From: Henriciella marina
GTDB lineage: Bacteria; Pseudomonadota; Alphaproteobacteria; Caulobacterales; Hyphomonadaceae
Assembly (NCBI RefSeq): GCF_027213945.1
Contig: NZ_JAPWGW010000001.1
Span: 930,001 to 994,000 of the forward strand
Direction of reading: 5' to 3'
DNA length: 64,000 nucleotides
Shown: piece by piece, positions 1-8,575 of the stretch
How the letters are laid out: every line of letters begins with the position of its first letter
Position numbering within the stretch: the first letter of the stretch is position 1
Position numbers and translations under genes: made by a program
Notes under the pieces: generated by a model
The model's database searches: none
Told to the model about the DNA's origin: nothing
The model's input: the letters and a program-made list of their open reading frames with translations, nothing else

Positions 1-545
1 TAATATTCTTCAGGCAGGCCCGCATTCGGCCCGAAAAGGTATCCGTCATCATAGTTCAGAACGGCATAGCCGATGAAGCGCTTGTTCAGCCCCTTGCGCT
101 TGAAGACCTCCCGCATCTTCTCGAAGGCGGGCATCTTCATCGTCAGCTTACAGACGCTTTCATCATAGTGATAATTGCTGGGGGAGTAGCCGGAATAGCG
201 GGTATAGGCATGCGTAACTTCCGGGCCGCCACGGAGCGGTGTACCCATCTTGCCCACCTTGGAATTCAGGAACGCAATTAGCGATCCCGTCATGGTCGGG
301 ATGAATGGGTTGTGGGCTTCTCTTGTGATCCACGGATCACCGAACGGGTTGAGCAACTGCTCCTGCTCGCTCTTGTCTTCCGGGCGATGGATCGCGACCC
401 CGTTCTTGAACCTCGACAGTTTCAGCATCTTGGCCGAGCAGGATTCGCTTTCGATCCCGTCACGGGGCTGGAACTTGCGCTTGGGCAAGTTCCGCCGAAC
501 GAAGCGTATCGCCTGATCGACGAATAACGGCACCTTGAAGCTCAT
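1..545 (-). CDS. Unrecognised protein, partial (C-terminus beyond left edge)
   Basis: An open frame runs from an ATG at 545 on the minus strand to the window edge and gives 181 residues beginning MSFKVPLFVDQAIRFVRRN. I recognise no family motif. It is basic at the N-terminus, has no obvious signal peptide or membrane span, and is rich in aromatic residues towards the visible end. Its start codon overlaps the stop of the upstream capsule-type gene in a TAATG arrangement, so the two are almost certainly co-translated. A role in the same surface-glycan pathway is inferred from that coupling alone. The real C-terminus is not in the window. Confidence 0.75.
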   Translation of the reverse strand, partial: MSFKVPLFVDQAIRFVRRNLPKRKFQPRDGIESESCSAKMLKLSRFKNGVAIHRPEDKSEQEQLLNPFGDPWITREAHNPFIPTMTGSLIAFLNSKVGKMGTPLRGGPEVTHAYTRYSGYSPSNYHYDESVCKLTMKMPAFEKMREVFKRKGLNKRFIGYAVLNYDDGYLFGPNAGLPEEY

Positions 546-2230
546 TAGAGGTCCCCACCCTGATGCTCTGCATTGAAAACGAACGGGGCGCCATCGAGGA
601 TGCCCCGGGTAATCGTGTCGAGGCCCGGCCATTTGCCAGGTGCAAGCTGATCGACGCTTGGCACTTCGATGTCGAACATGGCGCCCGTCCCGTTTGGCTG
701 CAGGAAAGGCAGCGGGATCATGCGGCGGAAGAAGAAGTGGTAGGCGTAACGAAGCGCGCGCTCACGGTCGGGTGCCCATTGTCCGGGGCCGGCTGGAAGC
801 TGGTCGAGCAGCTTGAAGTAATGCGGCTTGTCGCTCGCATCCTGCGTGACGCCCTTGTTACGGATCCAGGCTTCGCCCGCGACGATCACAGGCTTGCCCA
901 GCGGGGTGAGCTCTGTGCCCATCTTGGTGCCGTAGATGATGACAGCGTTCGAGGCATGTGCCAGCGCATAGGTGCTCGCATCCTCAGCGGGTTCGATGAT
1001 GTGGATATGGCGCGGCAGTTCCGGGAAGGCCTTCTTCACTTCGTCCACCACGCGCTGGCGGGAAGGGATCGCGCCGCGCACTTCGGCAGGGTGAACACGG
1101 ATGACGACTTCGAGGTCAGGCCGGTCAATGAAATAGCGGATGGAGTCGATGATCCAGTCCTTCATGCCCGGAAAGGCGTTGGCCGGATAATGCAGCTGGG
1201 CGTCCCACATGACATTGGTCAGCATGGAGACGACAGGCTTTGAAAGGTCGATGCCTTTCTTCTCGGCGAAGGATTTGAAGTCCGAATCCGGCTCTTCGTG
1301 GAAGTAGATCCAGTCCTTGCCGCCGCTGGCCCGGCTTTCGAGATAGGCGCGGACTTCGTCGCGGACCGCTTCGGACATGTCCAGCTCTTCCCACGTCTCG
1401 ACGGGCTCGCTCATCATGGTGTGATGATAGGTGTCGTCATGGCTGAAGATGAAGCAGTTCTTCCGGTAAGCGACGACCCAGGTCACAACCCGCACGCCTG
1501 CCTTTCGGCAGACATCGGCAGCGATGCCCTGCGGGCTGTAGATGCCATGATGGAGCACGCAGACTTCGGGCTTCCAGGCCGCGATGATGCGCTCATAGAC
1601 GCGCTTGGTCAGGATCGCGCCCTCAAGGTAGCGGCGCTGCACCTCTTCTGCGCGCGGCTGGCCTTCAAGGTCACCCGTTGCGTAGTATCGAAGCGCCCCG
1701 GCCAGCGCGTGTTCGCCGACCGCGATGCCGTCCAGTTTCCAGTCCGAGATCGAAGCCAGATCGACGCTGGCTGCGAGCGATTGCGCCTCGCTGAAGTCTT
1801 CCTGCTTCAGATGGTCTGAATAGCGAAACTCTGGCAGGCCCATCGGGCGATGATTGTTCGTGCCGCGATTGAAGCAGGCCTTGCAGAGACGGTTCACAAG
1901 GCCGAACTCGGCGATCATGCCGGGCGGCGTTGCCTCGCCATAGGTCGGCATCAGGCAGGCCGGCATGGAGCCATCGCAGAAGACACGGCCAACCTGTGCC
2001 CCGGCCTTGGTAAGACCAGCGGCCAGCACGCCATCAAGATTGGTGACGGCGCCGTGCATGCCCGTGTTCGAGCCGATCAGGACGCGCGGCCCAGCGGCTG
2101 ACTTCACATCAGCTTCCCACTGGCCTTTCGATGCGGCGATTAGGTCTGGCCACGATGCGAACCCTTTCTCAGGGGTGAAAGGCTTGGTTGCGCCTTTGAA
2201 GCGTGGCGGCATTTTCAGTTTCGTGGACAT
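545..2230 (-). CDS. Capsule-polysaccharide-biosynthesis-like protein (561 aa), paralogue A
   Basis: The 561-residue cytosolic protein has the look of a GT-B-type capsule glycosyltransferase or Capsule_synth-like protein: a Rossmann-like strand near residue 50 (RVLIGSNTGMHG), a conserved HHGIY segment at 227-231, a VIRVHPAE segment around 376-383 and a nucleotide-binding-like stretch near 430-450 (VIIYGTKMGTELTPLGKPVIV). Four cysteines at 85, 92, 116 and 119 form a C-x6-C plus C-x2-C pattern. It is a clear paralogue of the gene at 12902, which keeps all of these features. It is translationally coupled to the following partial gene. It probably transfers or modifies a sugar of the exported glycan; the donor cannot be told from the sequence, and family membership is from pattern memory. 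Confidence 0.8.
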   Translation of the reverse strand: MSTKLKMPPRFKGATKPFTPEKGFASWPDLIAASKGQWEADVKSAAGPRVLIGSNTGMHGAVTNLDGVLAAGLTKAGAQVGRVFCDGSMPACLMPTYGEATPPGMIAEFGLVNRLCKACFNRGTNNHRPMGLPEFRYSDHLKQEDFSEAQSLAASVDLASISDWKLDGIAVGEHALAGALRYYATGDLEGQPRAEEVQRRYLEGAILTKRVYERIIAAWKPEVCVLHHGIYSPQGIAADVCRKAGVRVVTWVVAYRKNCFIFSHDDTYHHTMMSEPVETWEELDMSEAVRDEVRAYLESRASGGKDWIYFHEEPDSDFKSFAEKKGIDLSKPVVSMLTNVMWDAQLHYPANAFPGMKDWIIDSIRYFIDRPDLEVVIRVHPAEVRGAIPSRQRVVDEVKKAFPELPRHIHIIEPAEDASTYALAHASNAVIIYGTKMGTELTPLGKPVIVAGEAWIRNKGVTQDASDKPHYFKLLDQLPAGPGQWAPDRERALRYAYHFFFRRMIPLPFLQPNGTGAMFDIEVPSVDQLAPGKWPGLDTITRGILDGAPFVFNAEHQGGDL

Positions 2231-2315
2231 AAGCGCTTCGTTACTTCCATTCTTCGCCGTTGGCCGGATAGTGGGACATGATGGGCGACCACATCAATCA
2301 CTGATTGATTGGCTG

Positions 2316-3017
2316 TCAGCCACCGGGCGGGTTAGGTGTGGGCAGTCGCTCGTCTGGCCTGAGCTCCCTGACCACTTTTGCGGGATTTCCGGCTGCCACG
2401 ACGCCTGCGGGCAGGTCGCTGGTGACGACAGACTGGGCCGCGACCACTGTATCGTCACCAATCGTGACGCCTTTCATCACGGCGCTCCCCAGGCCGATCC
2501 AGCAGCGGCTGCCGATGACAATCGGCTTTGAGCGGATTTCGAGGGGGATGGCGATCCGCTTGTCGCCCAGCATGCGGCGGAACTGGATTTCGCGCTGGTC
2601 GGCATGCGTGGGGTGGGAGTCATTGTCGAACAGCTGGACGCCATGTGCCAGCAGGGTCGCCTGGCCAATCGTGATCGATTGCGACGCCGACAGGATCGTG
2701 TCGTCGCCAACATAGGTGTACTTGCCGATTTGGATGGTTGCGTTGCCTTCGGCCTTCAGGATCCCGCGGATCGCGGTCGGGCCATGGATGCGGACGTTTT
2801 CTGGCGCACCGCCATTGATCAGGCGCGCCTTTATGCCGAGTTTGACATTGTCATCCAGGACAGCGCCCTTCGAGAAACGCGTCCACACGTCCAGAAGGCG
2901 CTGAGCATCGGCTTCATTGTCGGGGATGTGGCCTGCAGCATCGCTCAGTGAAGCGACTTTCGGGTAAACAAGACCTTCCGCGAACGCGTGATCGTCCGGG
3001 TACAGTGCGCCGCGCAT
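2316..3017 (-). CDS. Left-handed beta-helix (hexapeptide) acyltransferase
   Basis: The 233-residue protein carries repeated hexapeptides from about residue 75 to 220, with the typical late segments IGSRCWIGLGSAVMKGVTIGDDTVVAAQSVV and the terminal AAGNPAKVVRE motif of maltose/virginiamycin/NodL-type O-acetyltransferases. A histidine in the DNDSHP segment is in the usual position of the catalytic base. It most likely O-acetylates a sugar of the surface glycan using acetyl-CoA. The ATG at 3017 is preceded by a GAGGGAGAG-type ribosome binding site. It reads away from the glycosyltransferase at 3193, so the 175-base gap between them should hold divergent promoters. Confidence 0.85.
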   Translation of the reverse strand: MRGALYPDDHAFAEGLVYPKVASLSDAAGHIPDNEADAQRLLDVWTRFSKGAVLDDNVKLGIKARLINGGAPENVRIHGPTAIRGILKAEGNATIQIGKYTYVGDDTILSASQSITIGQATLLAHGVQLFDNDSHPTHADQREIQFRRMLGDKRIAIPLEIRSKPIVIGSRCWIGLGSAVMKGVTIGDDTVVAAQSVVTSDLPAGVVAAGNPAKVVRELRPDERLPTPNPPGG

Positions 3018-3192
3018 TTGGTACTCTCCCTCACCAGCTCCACAGCGTTAGTTTTCTATTTGCCATGGATCAAGTCCAGCGTTCAGCGCTTTCAGGCCCG
3101 CTGGAGGTGTGTGGCTTGAGCAAATGGCTTTACGCATCTAACGAGCATTGATAACGCCTCGCACCTTACGCGAAACAAGCTCAGGAGCTCCC

Positions 3193-4704
3193 ATGAGAAT
3201 TGGGCTGCGCATATTCTATAACCCGGCATGGATGGGCGGTGTGAACTATGTTCTCAACATCGCGCGCATGTTGAGAACACTGCCCAGTGGCGAGCAACCG
3301 CACATCACCTTCCTGACCAGCGCGCCGCAGGCCGAAGAGATTGCCGCAGAGCATGCAGGCCTCGCCGACGAGATTGCGCCTTTCGCGAAGGCTGCGTCCC
3401 TGAACGTCGATTTCGTCTACCCGGCAACGCAGCTGCCCGAAGCGCCATTCGGCGCGCCATGGGCTGGCTGGATCCCAGACTGGCAGTGCCAGCACTATCC
3501 GGAGCTGTTCCCGCCAGAAGAGCAGGCCCGGCGGTTCCTTCAGTACAGGGAGCTTGCGCGCGGCCCGGCGGCCTGCGTCTTTTCAAGCCAGCAGGCGATC
3601 GAGGACACGGCGAAGCTTTTCCCCGATTTCGAGAAGGATCACTGGAAGATTTTCCACTTCCCGGCGGTCTTCGATGAGGGCTTCTGGCAGGAAGGGAGCG
3701 GCGATACAGATGCAGTGCGCGCGCGCTTCAATGTGCCGGGCGACTATCTCATCGTCTGCAACCAGTTCTGGCGTCACAAGAACCACCTCCAGATCGTCGA
3801 GGCGCTGGCCGCCCGGCCAGGGCTTGATGTTCATGTCGTGATGACCGGCGCCATCGAGGACACGCGCTGGCCTGACTATGCCGCCAGCATCCGCGACCTG
3901 CTGGCGCGCGAAGATGTGGCCCGCCGCGTGACGATCACCGACCGGATCAGCCGCGACGAACAGCTCGCCCTTCTGAAAGGCGCGCGCGGCTTTGTGCAGC
4001 CGAGCCTGTTCGAGGGCTGGAGTACCTTTGTCGAGGAGTCCCGCGCGCTTGGCCTGCCGGGGCTTCTCTCAGACATTCCGGTCCACCGCGAACAGTCGCC
4101 CGCAGGTTCGGTATTCTTTGATCCTAATGAAGTGGAGTCGCTGGCGAGCGCATTGGAGCGCTTCGTTGCAGACCCGCCCAAGCGTCCCAGCCTTTCCAAA
4201 GCATCCAGCAAGCACGCCGCCTATGTTGCCGACCGGGCGCGCACCTTCATGGACATTGCGCGCTTCACGGCGCAGCGCTTCGATCCCGCCCGGCATGATG
4301 CCGGCGCGGTCATCGCACAGGCGGCGCCAGCGCTGTTCGATGAAATCGGCAATCATCCCCATGTCACGCAGGAAGCGTTTGATCGCTGGCTTGGGAATAC
4401 GCGCCTGTCACTGCGCGAAAACCCTGAGGACCTTGCGCGCATTGGGGGCATGATTGCCGAGGGCGACTCTGCATTCGCGGCAAAGAGCGACAAGTTCCTT
4501 GTTCAGGCGACACTCGCCAAGGCGCCGCCAGAGATGCGGCAGCGTTTCCTCGATTACGATCCCGTCAGTGATGAGGCAGAGCGACGTGAACGGATTGCAA
4601 GCATGCAGTCGGCCATTGATTCTCCTCGCGCACGCGCGCAACTTGCGTCACAGAATTTCCTGTTCCGGCTGAAGGACTTCATTCGCCGGAAGCTGCGGAG
4701 CTAG
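3193..4704 (+). CDS. Glycosyltransferase family 4 (GT-B fold)
   Basis: The 503-residue protein is a retaining GT-B enzyme. It has a GGVNYV glycine-rich N-terminal loop near residue 15, a linker strand with NQFWRHKNH at about 190-198 that marks the start of the nucleotide-binding half, and the donor-binding motif EGWSTFVEE at about 274-282 (the E-x7-E motif). About 120 residues after the second Rossmann domain are helical and of unknown role. I chose the ATG at 3193 because AGGAG lies five bases upstream. An in-frame start at 3148 has no such site and adds a non-conserved leader. It opens the plus-strand run into wzm and wzt and probably extends the exported polymer on the cytosolic face. Confidence 0.88.
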   Translation: MRIGLRIFYNPAWMGGVNYVLNIARMLRTLPSGEQPHITFLTSAPQAEEIAAEHAGLADEIAPFAKAASLNVDFVYPATQLPEAPFGAPWAGWIPDWQCQHYPELFPPEEQARRFLQYRELARGPAACVFSSQQAIEDTAKLFPDFEKDHWKIFHFPAVFDEGFWQEGSGDTDAVRARFNVPGDYLIVCNQFWRHKNHLQIVEALAARPGLDVHVVMTGAIEDTRWPDYAASIRDLLAREDVARRVTITDRISRDEQLALLKGARGFVQPSLFEGWSTFVEESRALGLPGLLSDIPVHREQSPAGSVFFDPNEVESLASALERFVADPPKRPSLSKASSKHAAYVADRARTFMDIARFTAQRFDPARHDAGAVIAQAAPALFDEIGNHPHVTQEAFDRWLGNTRLSLRENPEDLARIGGMIAEGDSAFAAKSDKFLVQATLAKAPPEMRQRFLDYDPVSDEAERRERIASMQSAIDSPRARAQLASQNFLFRLKDFIRRKLRS

Positions 4705-4714
4705 ACCTTCCGAG

Positions 4715-5551
4715 ATGTCCACACCGTCGAACCAGCCCGTGATCCACATCAGGCCGCAGCGACCGGTCGGCATATTGAGCCTGACTGAAATCTGGAAGTT
4801 CCGGGTCCTGCTGGCGCAGATGATCAACCGGAACATCCGCTCGCGCATCCTGAATTCGCCGATCAGCATTGTCTGGGGCTTTATCCGTCCGGCCATCATG
4901 GCATTTGCGCTCGTGTTTATTCGCAATATGTCGGCGGCCAATCTTGGCGCGCAGATTCCGTACCCGCTTTTCATCTTCAGCGGTTTGTGTTTCTGGTTCC
5001 TCTGGGCTGAAATGGTGATCCAGTCGGCAGGCTCGCTCCGGCTCGATTCGGGGATTTCGAAGAAAGTCTACTTTCCGCTGATCCTCAGTCCGATTGCCGT
5101 TATCGCATCGCGCTGGGTCGACATCTTCATCATCTCGGCAGCCGTCATAGCGTTTCAGCTCTATCTCGGCGTTCCCCTGTCATGGGATATTCTGGCCATG
5201 GTGCCGGTGACGGCGGTGATGTTCCTGCTCGCCTTCGGGATCGGCGTGCTGTTTTCGGCGCTCTACCTGATTCATCAGGACAATTCGAAATTCCTGGAAA
5301 CGGCCGTCTATCTTGGCCTGTTCCTCTCGCCTGTACTCTTTTCGAAAGAGATCCTGCCAGAGGTGATCCAGACCTATTACAATCTTAACCCGATGGTCGG
5401 CGTGTTGACCGGCTTGCGCGGTGCGCTGTTCGGGCCCGAACATGTCGACTGGACCTCGCTTGGTGTCTCCGCAATCATGGCGGTCGGTTTTACGATGGTG
5501 GGGCTGCTACTTCTCGACCGGGTTGCCAAAAGCTACGCTGAGCGAGTGTGA
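4715..5551 (+). CDS. wzm: ABC-2 type polysaccharide exporter permease (Wzm/KpsM type)
   Basis: The 278-residue integral membrane protein has six likely transmembrane segments between about residues 65 and 272, preceded by a cytosolic amphipathic stretch. This is the layout of Wzm/KpsM permeases that move lipid-linked glycans across the inner membrane. The segment YNLNPMVGVLTGLRGALFG near the C-terminus matches the conserved NP-containing region of this family. It begins ten bases after the glycosyltransferase stop and its stop overlaps the wzt start, so the exporter halves are co-translated. Substrate identity comes from the partner ATPase rather than from this protein. Confidence 0.92.
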   Translation: MSTPSNQPVIHIRPQRPVGILSLTEIWKFRVLLAQMINRNIRSRILNSPISIVWGFIRPAIMAFALVFIRNMSAANLGAQIPYPLFIFSGLCFWFLWAEMVIQSAGSLRLDSGISKKVYFPLILSPIAVIASRWVDIFIISAAVIAFQLYLGVPLSWDILAMVPVTAVMFLLAFGIGVLFSALYLIHQDNSKFLETAVYLGLFLSPVLFSKEILPEVIQTYYNLNPMVGVLTGLRGALFGPEHVDWTSLGVSAIMAVGFTMVGLLLLDRVAKSYAERV

Positions 5552-6900
5552 TGCCTGATACTCTGCCACAATCTGCGCCCGAAGCGGCGACCGGTGATGA
5601 TGAGCGCAAGCTGGTCATGGATGTGCGCGGCCTGTCGAAGCGCTACAAGATGAGCTCTCCCGTGACCCGGACCGACAAGGACGGGAATACGTTCAAGGAT
5701 ACCCACTACAACGCGCTCAAAGGTGTCAGCTTCAAGGTCTGGTCGGGCGACCGGGTCGGCATCATGGGGCATAATGGGGCCGGTAAATCGACGCTGCTGA
5801 AGATCCTCTCCCGCGTGCTCAATCCTAGTGATGGGGAAGCTTTCATCTATGGCCGGGCAACCTCCCTGCTAGAGGTGGGGACAGGCTTCAATCCGAAGAT
5901 GACCGGACGCCAGAACGTCTATCTCAACGCTGCGCTGCATGGTCTGACGCGCAAGGAAATCGACCAGCGCATGGATGAGATCGTGGCCTTCTCAGAGATC
6001 GGCCGTTTTATCGAGGAGCCGGTCGAGACCTATTCAACCGGTATGCGCGCGCGGCTCGGCTTCTCTGTGGCGGCACACCTCGACCCCGACATACTGATGC
6101 TCGACGAAGTCCTCTCCGTTGGCGACGCCGCCTTCCAGAAGAAGTGTCTGCAGCGCATGGATGAGATTACCGGCCATGACCGCACCCTGCTTTTCGTCTC
6201 GCACTCGACAGGGGCGATTCGCCGTTTCTGTGACCGTTGCATCTGGATCGATCATGGTGAAGTTGTCATGGATGACGACGTCATGACCGTGACCGAAGCC
6301 TATGAGGCGCAGATGATGAATGTCGCTGCGACCTATCAGGCACCGGAAAAGACCGAGACGAAAAAGGACGAGAAGAAGAAAGACGCCAAGGCCGAGAAGC
6401 CAGAGGCGAGCAGTGTACTGGAGGCCGAAGCAGAAGGCCCTGTTGCCGAGCTGGTAACGGCGCGGGTTCTTGATGATGCCGGCCAGATTGCGCGCTCGGT
6501 CAAGATCGATATGCCCTGCGCCATCGAGATCGCCTACGATGTCCTGCAGGCCGATTTGCGCGTCGAACCGGCGCTTCACGTCAAGAATGAAGTCGGTGAC
6601 CTGATGTTCGTCGTCGCCTTTACAGATGGCGACTATCCGGGGGCGATCAATAAGCCCGGCCGCTACAAGAGCCGCGCGCAGATCCCTGCGAACCTTCTCA
6701 ACGAAGGCCTGCATTACGTCACGGTCGTGATGGTAACGGCAGACCCGCTGACCCGTCATCAGAGCGTGGAAAACGCCGTGTCATTCTCTGTCTATGAGCC
6801 GCAGGGCGATGATTTGCAGCGGGCGCGCGGACGCTATTCGCGTAACTTCCCGGGCGGGTTGCGCCCGCGTCTCGACTGGTCAACGGAGCGCGAGTCATGA
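5551..6900 (+). CDS. wzt: Polysaccharide exporter ATPase with C-terminal glycan-binding-type domain (Wzt)
   Basis: The 449-residue ATPase has Walker A GHNGAGKST near residue 75, the ABC signature YSTGMRARLGF and Walker B ILMLDEVLSVGD. The N-terminal region has the extra strand and loop seen in Wzt/KpsT. A charged lysine/glutamate-rich linker (about 265-290) leads into a C-terminal domain of about 150 residues resembling the Wzt C-terminal carbohydrate-binding domain, ending with an SVYEPQGDD strand. In E. coli O9a-type systems this domain binds the capped non-reducing end of the glycan and gates export. The ATG at 5551 shares its A with the wzm stop (TGATG); an in-frame GTG three bases earlier is possible. 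The gene overlaps the next methyltransferase by ATGA. Confidence 0.93.
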   Translation: MPDTLPQSAPEAATGDDERKLVMDVRGLSKRYKMSSPVTRTDKDGNTFKDTHYNALKGVSFKVWSGDRVGIMGHNGAGKSTLLKILSRVLNPSDGEAFIYGRATSLLEVGTGFNPKMTGRQNVYLNAALHGLTRKEIDQRMDEIVAFSEIGRFIEEPVETYSTGMRARLGFSVAAHLDPDILMLDEVLSVGDAAFQKKCLQRMDEITGHDRTLLFVSHSTGAIRRFCDRCIWIDHGEVVMDDDVMTVTEAYEAQMMNVAATYQAPEKTETKKDEKKKDAKAEKPEASSVLEAEAEGPVAELVTARVLDDAGQIARSVKIDMPCAIEIAYDVLQADLRVEPALHVKNEVGDLMFVVAFTDGDYPGAINKPGRYKSRAQIPANLLNEGLHYVTVVMVTADPLTRHQSVENAVSFSVYEPQGDDLQRARGRYSRNFPGGLRPRLDWSTERES

Positions 6901-7610
6901 GCCAGGCACCTGCAACCGCCCTGTTCGATGTCGATAATTACATTGCGATCAATGAAGCGCGCTGGACCATAGCCGACAAGGTTCTGAAGGCTTTGCGCAG
7001 GTCCGGCATGACGCTCGACACTGCCTTTGATTTCGGCGCAGGGCCGGGCTGGTTTGCGAAGCGGCTAATGCATTCTGACCTCGACGTTGTCGCGCTTGAA
7101 GGACGTCACGAAGTAGCCGAGGCGGGCCGCAAACGTGCGCCGGGCTGCGAGTTCAGCGTGCTCGATTTCGACAATTGCGCCACTTCCGACGCCTTGCCGC
7201 CGCGAGATTTCGCCCTCTCGTTCGGAATTCTCTATCATCTGGAAAACCCGTTGCGCGCCTTGCGGATCATGGGGGCGATGACCGGCAAGGCGATGCTGTT
7301 GGAAACGATGGTGGTGCCGGACGCTGACTTCATCGGGCGTGTCGCTCGGGAAAATCCGAATGCGACGCAGGGTATCCAGCCGCTCGCTATGATTCTGAGC
7401 CGCGAGGCGCTTGCCCGAGGCATGTGGGCTGCAGGCTTCAGCAATGTTTATGCGTGCACACTGCCTGTAGAGCATGATGATTTTCGGGATTTGAAACGCC
7501 GTCACCCGCGCCGCGGCATTTGGCTGCTCACCCGGGAAGCTGTCAGCATTGATGGATTTGAGCCCCTGAAGATCGAGGAGCCGCGCCGTGACGACTACTG
7601 GCGGAAATAG
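6897..7610 (+). CDS. SAM-dependent class I methyltransferase
   Basis: The 237-residue protein has motif I FDFGAGPGW near residues 44-52, an acidic residue ending the second strand (VVALEG) and a post-motif segment FALSFGILYHLENP typical of class I SAM methyltransferases. It overlaps wzt by four bases (ATGA) and runs 23 bases into the next gene, so it belongs to the exporter operon. Coupling of a methyltransferase to a Wzt that carries a glycan-binding extension suggests a sugar methylation sensed by the exporter. That function is inferred, and methylation of a precursor sugar is equally possible. Confidence 0.85.
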   Translation: MSQAPATALFDVDNYIAINEARWTIADKVLKALRRSGMTLDTAFDFGAGPGWFAKRLMHSDLDVVALEGRHEVAEAGRKRAPGCEFSVLDFDNCATSDALPPRDFALSFGILYHLENPLRALRIMGAMTGKAMLLETMVVPDADFIGRVARENPNATQGIQPLAMILSREALARGMWAAGFSNVYACTLPVEHDDFRDLKRRHPRRGIWLLTREAVSIDGFEPLKIEEPRRDDYWRK

Positions 7611-8556
7611 CACGTCACCCGGTCTTGTGATGATTGCCGGGGGTGGCGGTTTCCTTGGGACCGCGACGGCCCGGCTGATGGCGTCGCAGGGCTGGAGGGT
7701 TGTGACGCTTGGCCTTGGCGCGCCGCAGGGGGCTTTTGTCCGTGAAGGCAATGTCCACCACGCTGAAGGCCTGATCCAGCGCCAGCTCTTCCACGCGGCC
7801 ATGGCCGATCATGGCAAGCCCGATGTTATCATCCATGCCGCTGGCGGGGCATCTGTCGGCCGGTCCTGGGATGACCCGCGCGGCGACTTCAACCTGTCAG
7901 TGGGCAGCACGGTCGAGATCCTCGATTTCATTCGTGAAGAAGCATCGGACGCGCGTCTGGTGCTCGTCTCGTCGGCGGCTGTCTATGGCAATCAGGGCAA
8001 GGAGCGCCTGTCGGAGAGCGATCCTTGCGAGGCGATGTCGCCCTATGGCCTGCACAAGCATGTCTGCGAGGAGCTGGTCACCGGCGAAGCACGCATGAAT
8101 GGGCTCGATGTGTCGATCGTCCGGCTCTTCTCCATCTTCGGCGAAGGGCTTCGCAAGCAGCTGCTCTGGGACATCATGCGCCGCGTGAGCGCTGATCCTG
8201 AGACGACGCTCGACCTCTGGGGGAGCGGGGATGAGACGCGCGACTTTGTGCATGTCGATGACGCGGCCGCGATTCTCGCCACGCTTTCTGCAAAGCCGGG
8301 CGGTAAGGGGACGGTGCGCCTGTTCAATGGGGGCAGCGGGACTGCAATCTCTGTGCGTGAGCTGGCTTCCATGCTGGTCAATGCTGCGGGATATGAAACG
8401 CCGCTGAGCTTTAATGGCAAGGCGCGCTCCGGCGACCCGGTGCACCTGGTCGCGGATGCGACACATCTTCGAAGCAATCTCGGCTTCACGCCGAAGGTCA
8501 GCCTCGAGGCGGGATTGAAACGCTATGCGGACTGGTTCAAGACACAGCAGTCCTGA
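7588..8556 (+). CDS. NAD-dependent epimerase/dehydratase (extended SDR)
   Basis: The 322-residue enzyme has an N-terminal Rossmann motif GGGGFLGTATA near residue 18, a catalytic serine in LVSSAAVYG and a YGLHK catalytic Tyr-x3-Lys near residue 152. The C-terminal half has the usual RDFVHVDDAA segment of nucleotide-sugar epimerases. It probably acts on an NDP-sugar for the locus, but the substrate is not deducible. The start is a GTG at 7588, supported by GAGGAG seven bases upstream, which puts it inside the end of the methyltransferase gene. A later ATG at 7630 would remove the leader just before the Rossmann fold. Confidence 0.88.
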   Translation: MTTTGGNSTSPGLVMIAGGGGFLGTATARLMASQGWRVVTLGLGAPQGAFVREGNVHHAEGLIQRQLFHAAMADHGKPDVIIHAAGGASVGRSWDDPRGDFNLSVGSTVEILDFIREEASDARLVLVSSAAVYGNQGKERLSESDPCEAMSPYGLHKHVCEELVTGEARMNGLDVSIVRLFSIFGEGLRKQLLWDIMRRVSADPETTLDLWGSGDETRDFVHVDDAAAILATLSAKPGGKGTVRLFNGGSGTAISVRELASMLVNAAGYETPLSFNGKARSGDPVHLVADATHLRSNLGFTPKVSLEAGLKRYADWFKTQQS

Positions 8557-8575
8557 AAACTATGGGAATAATTGA

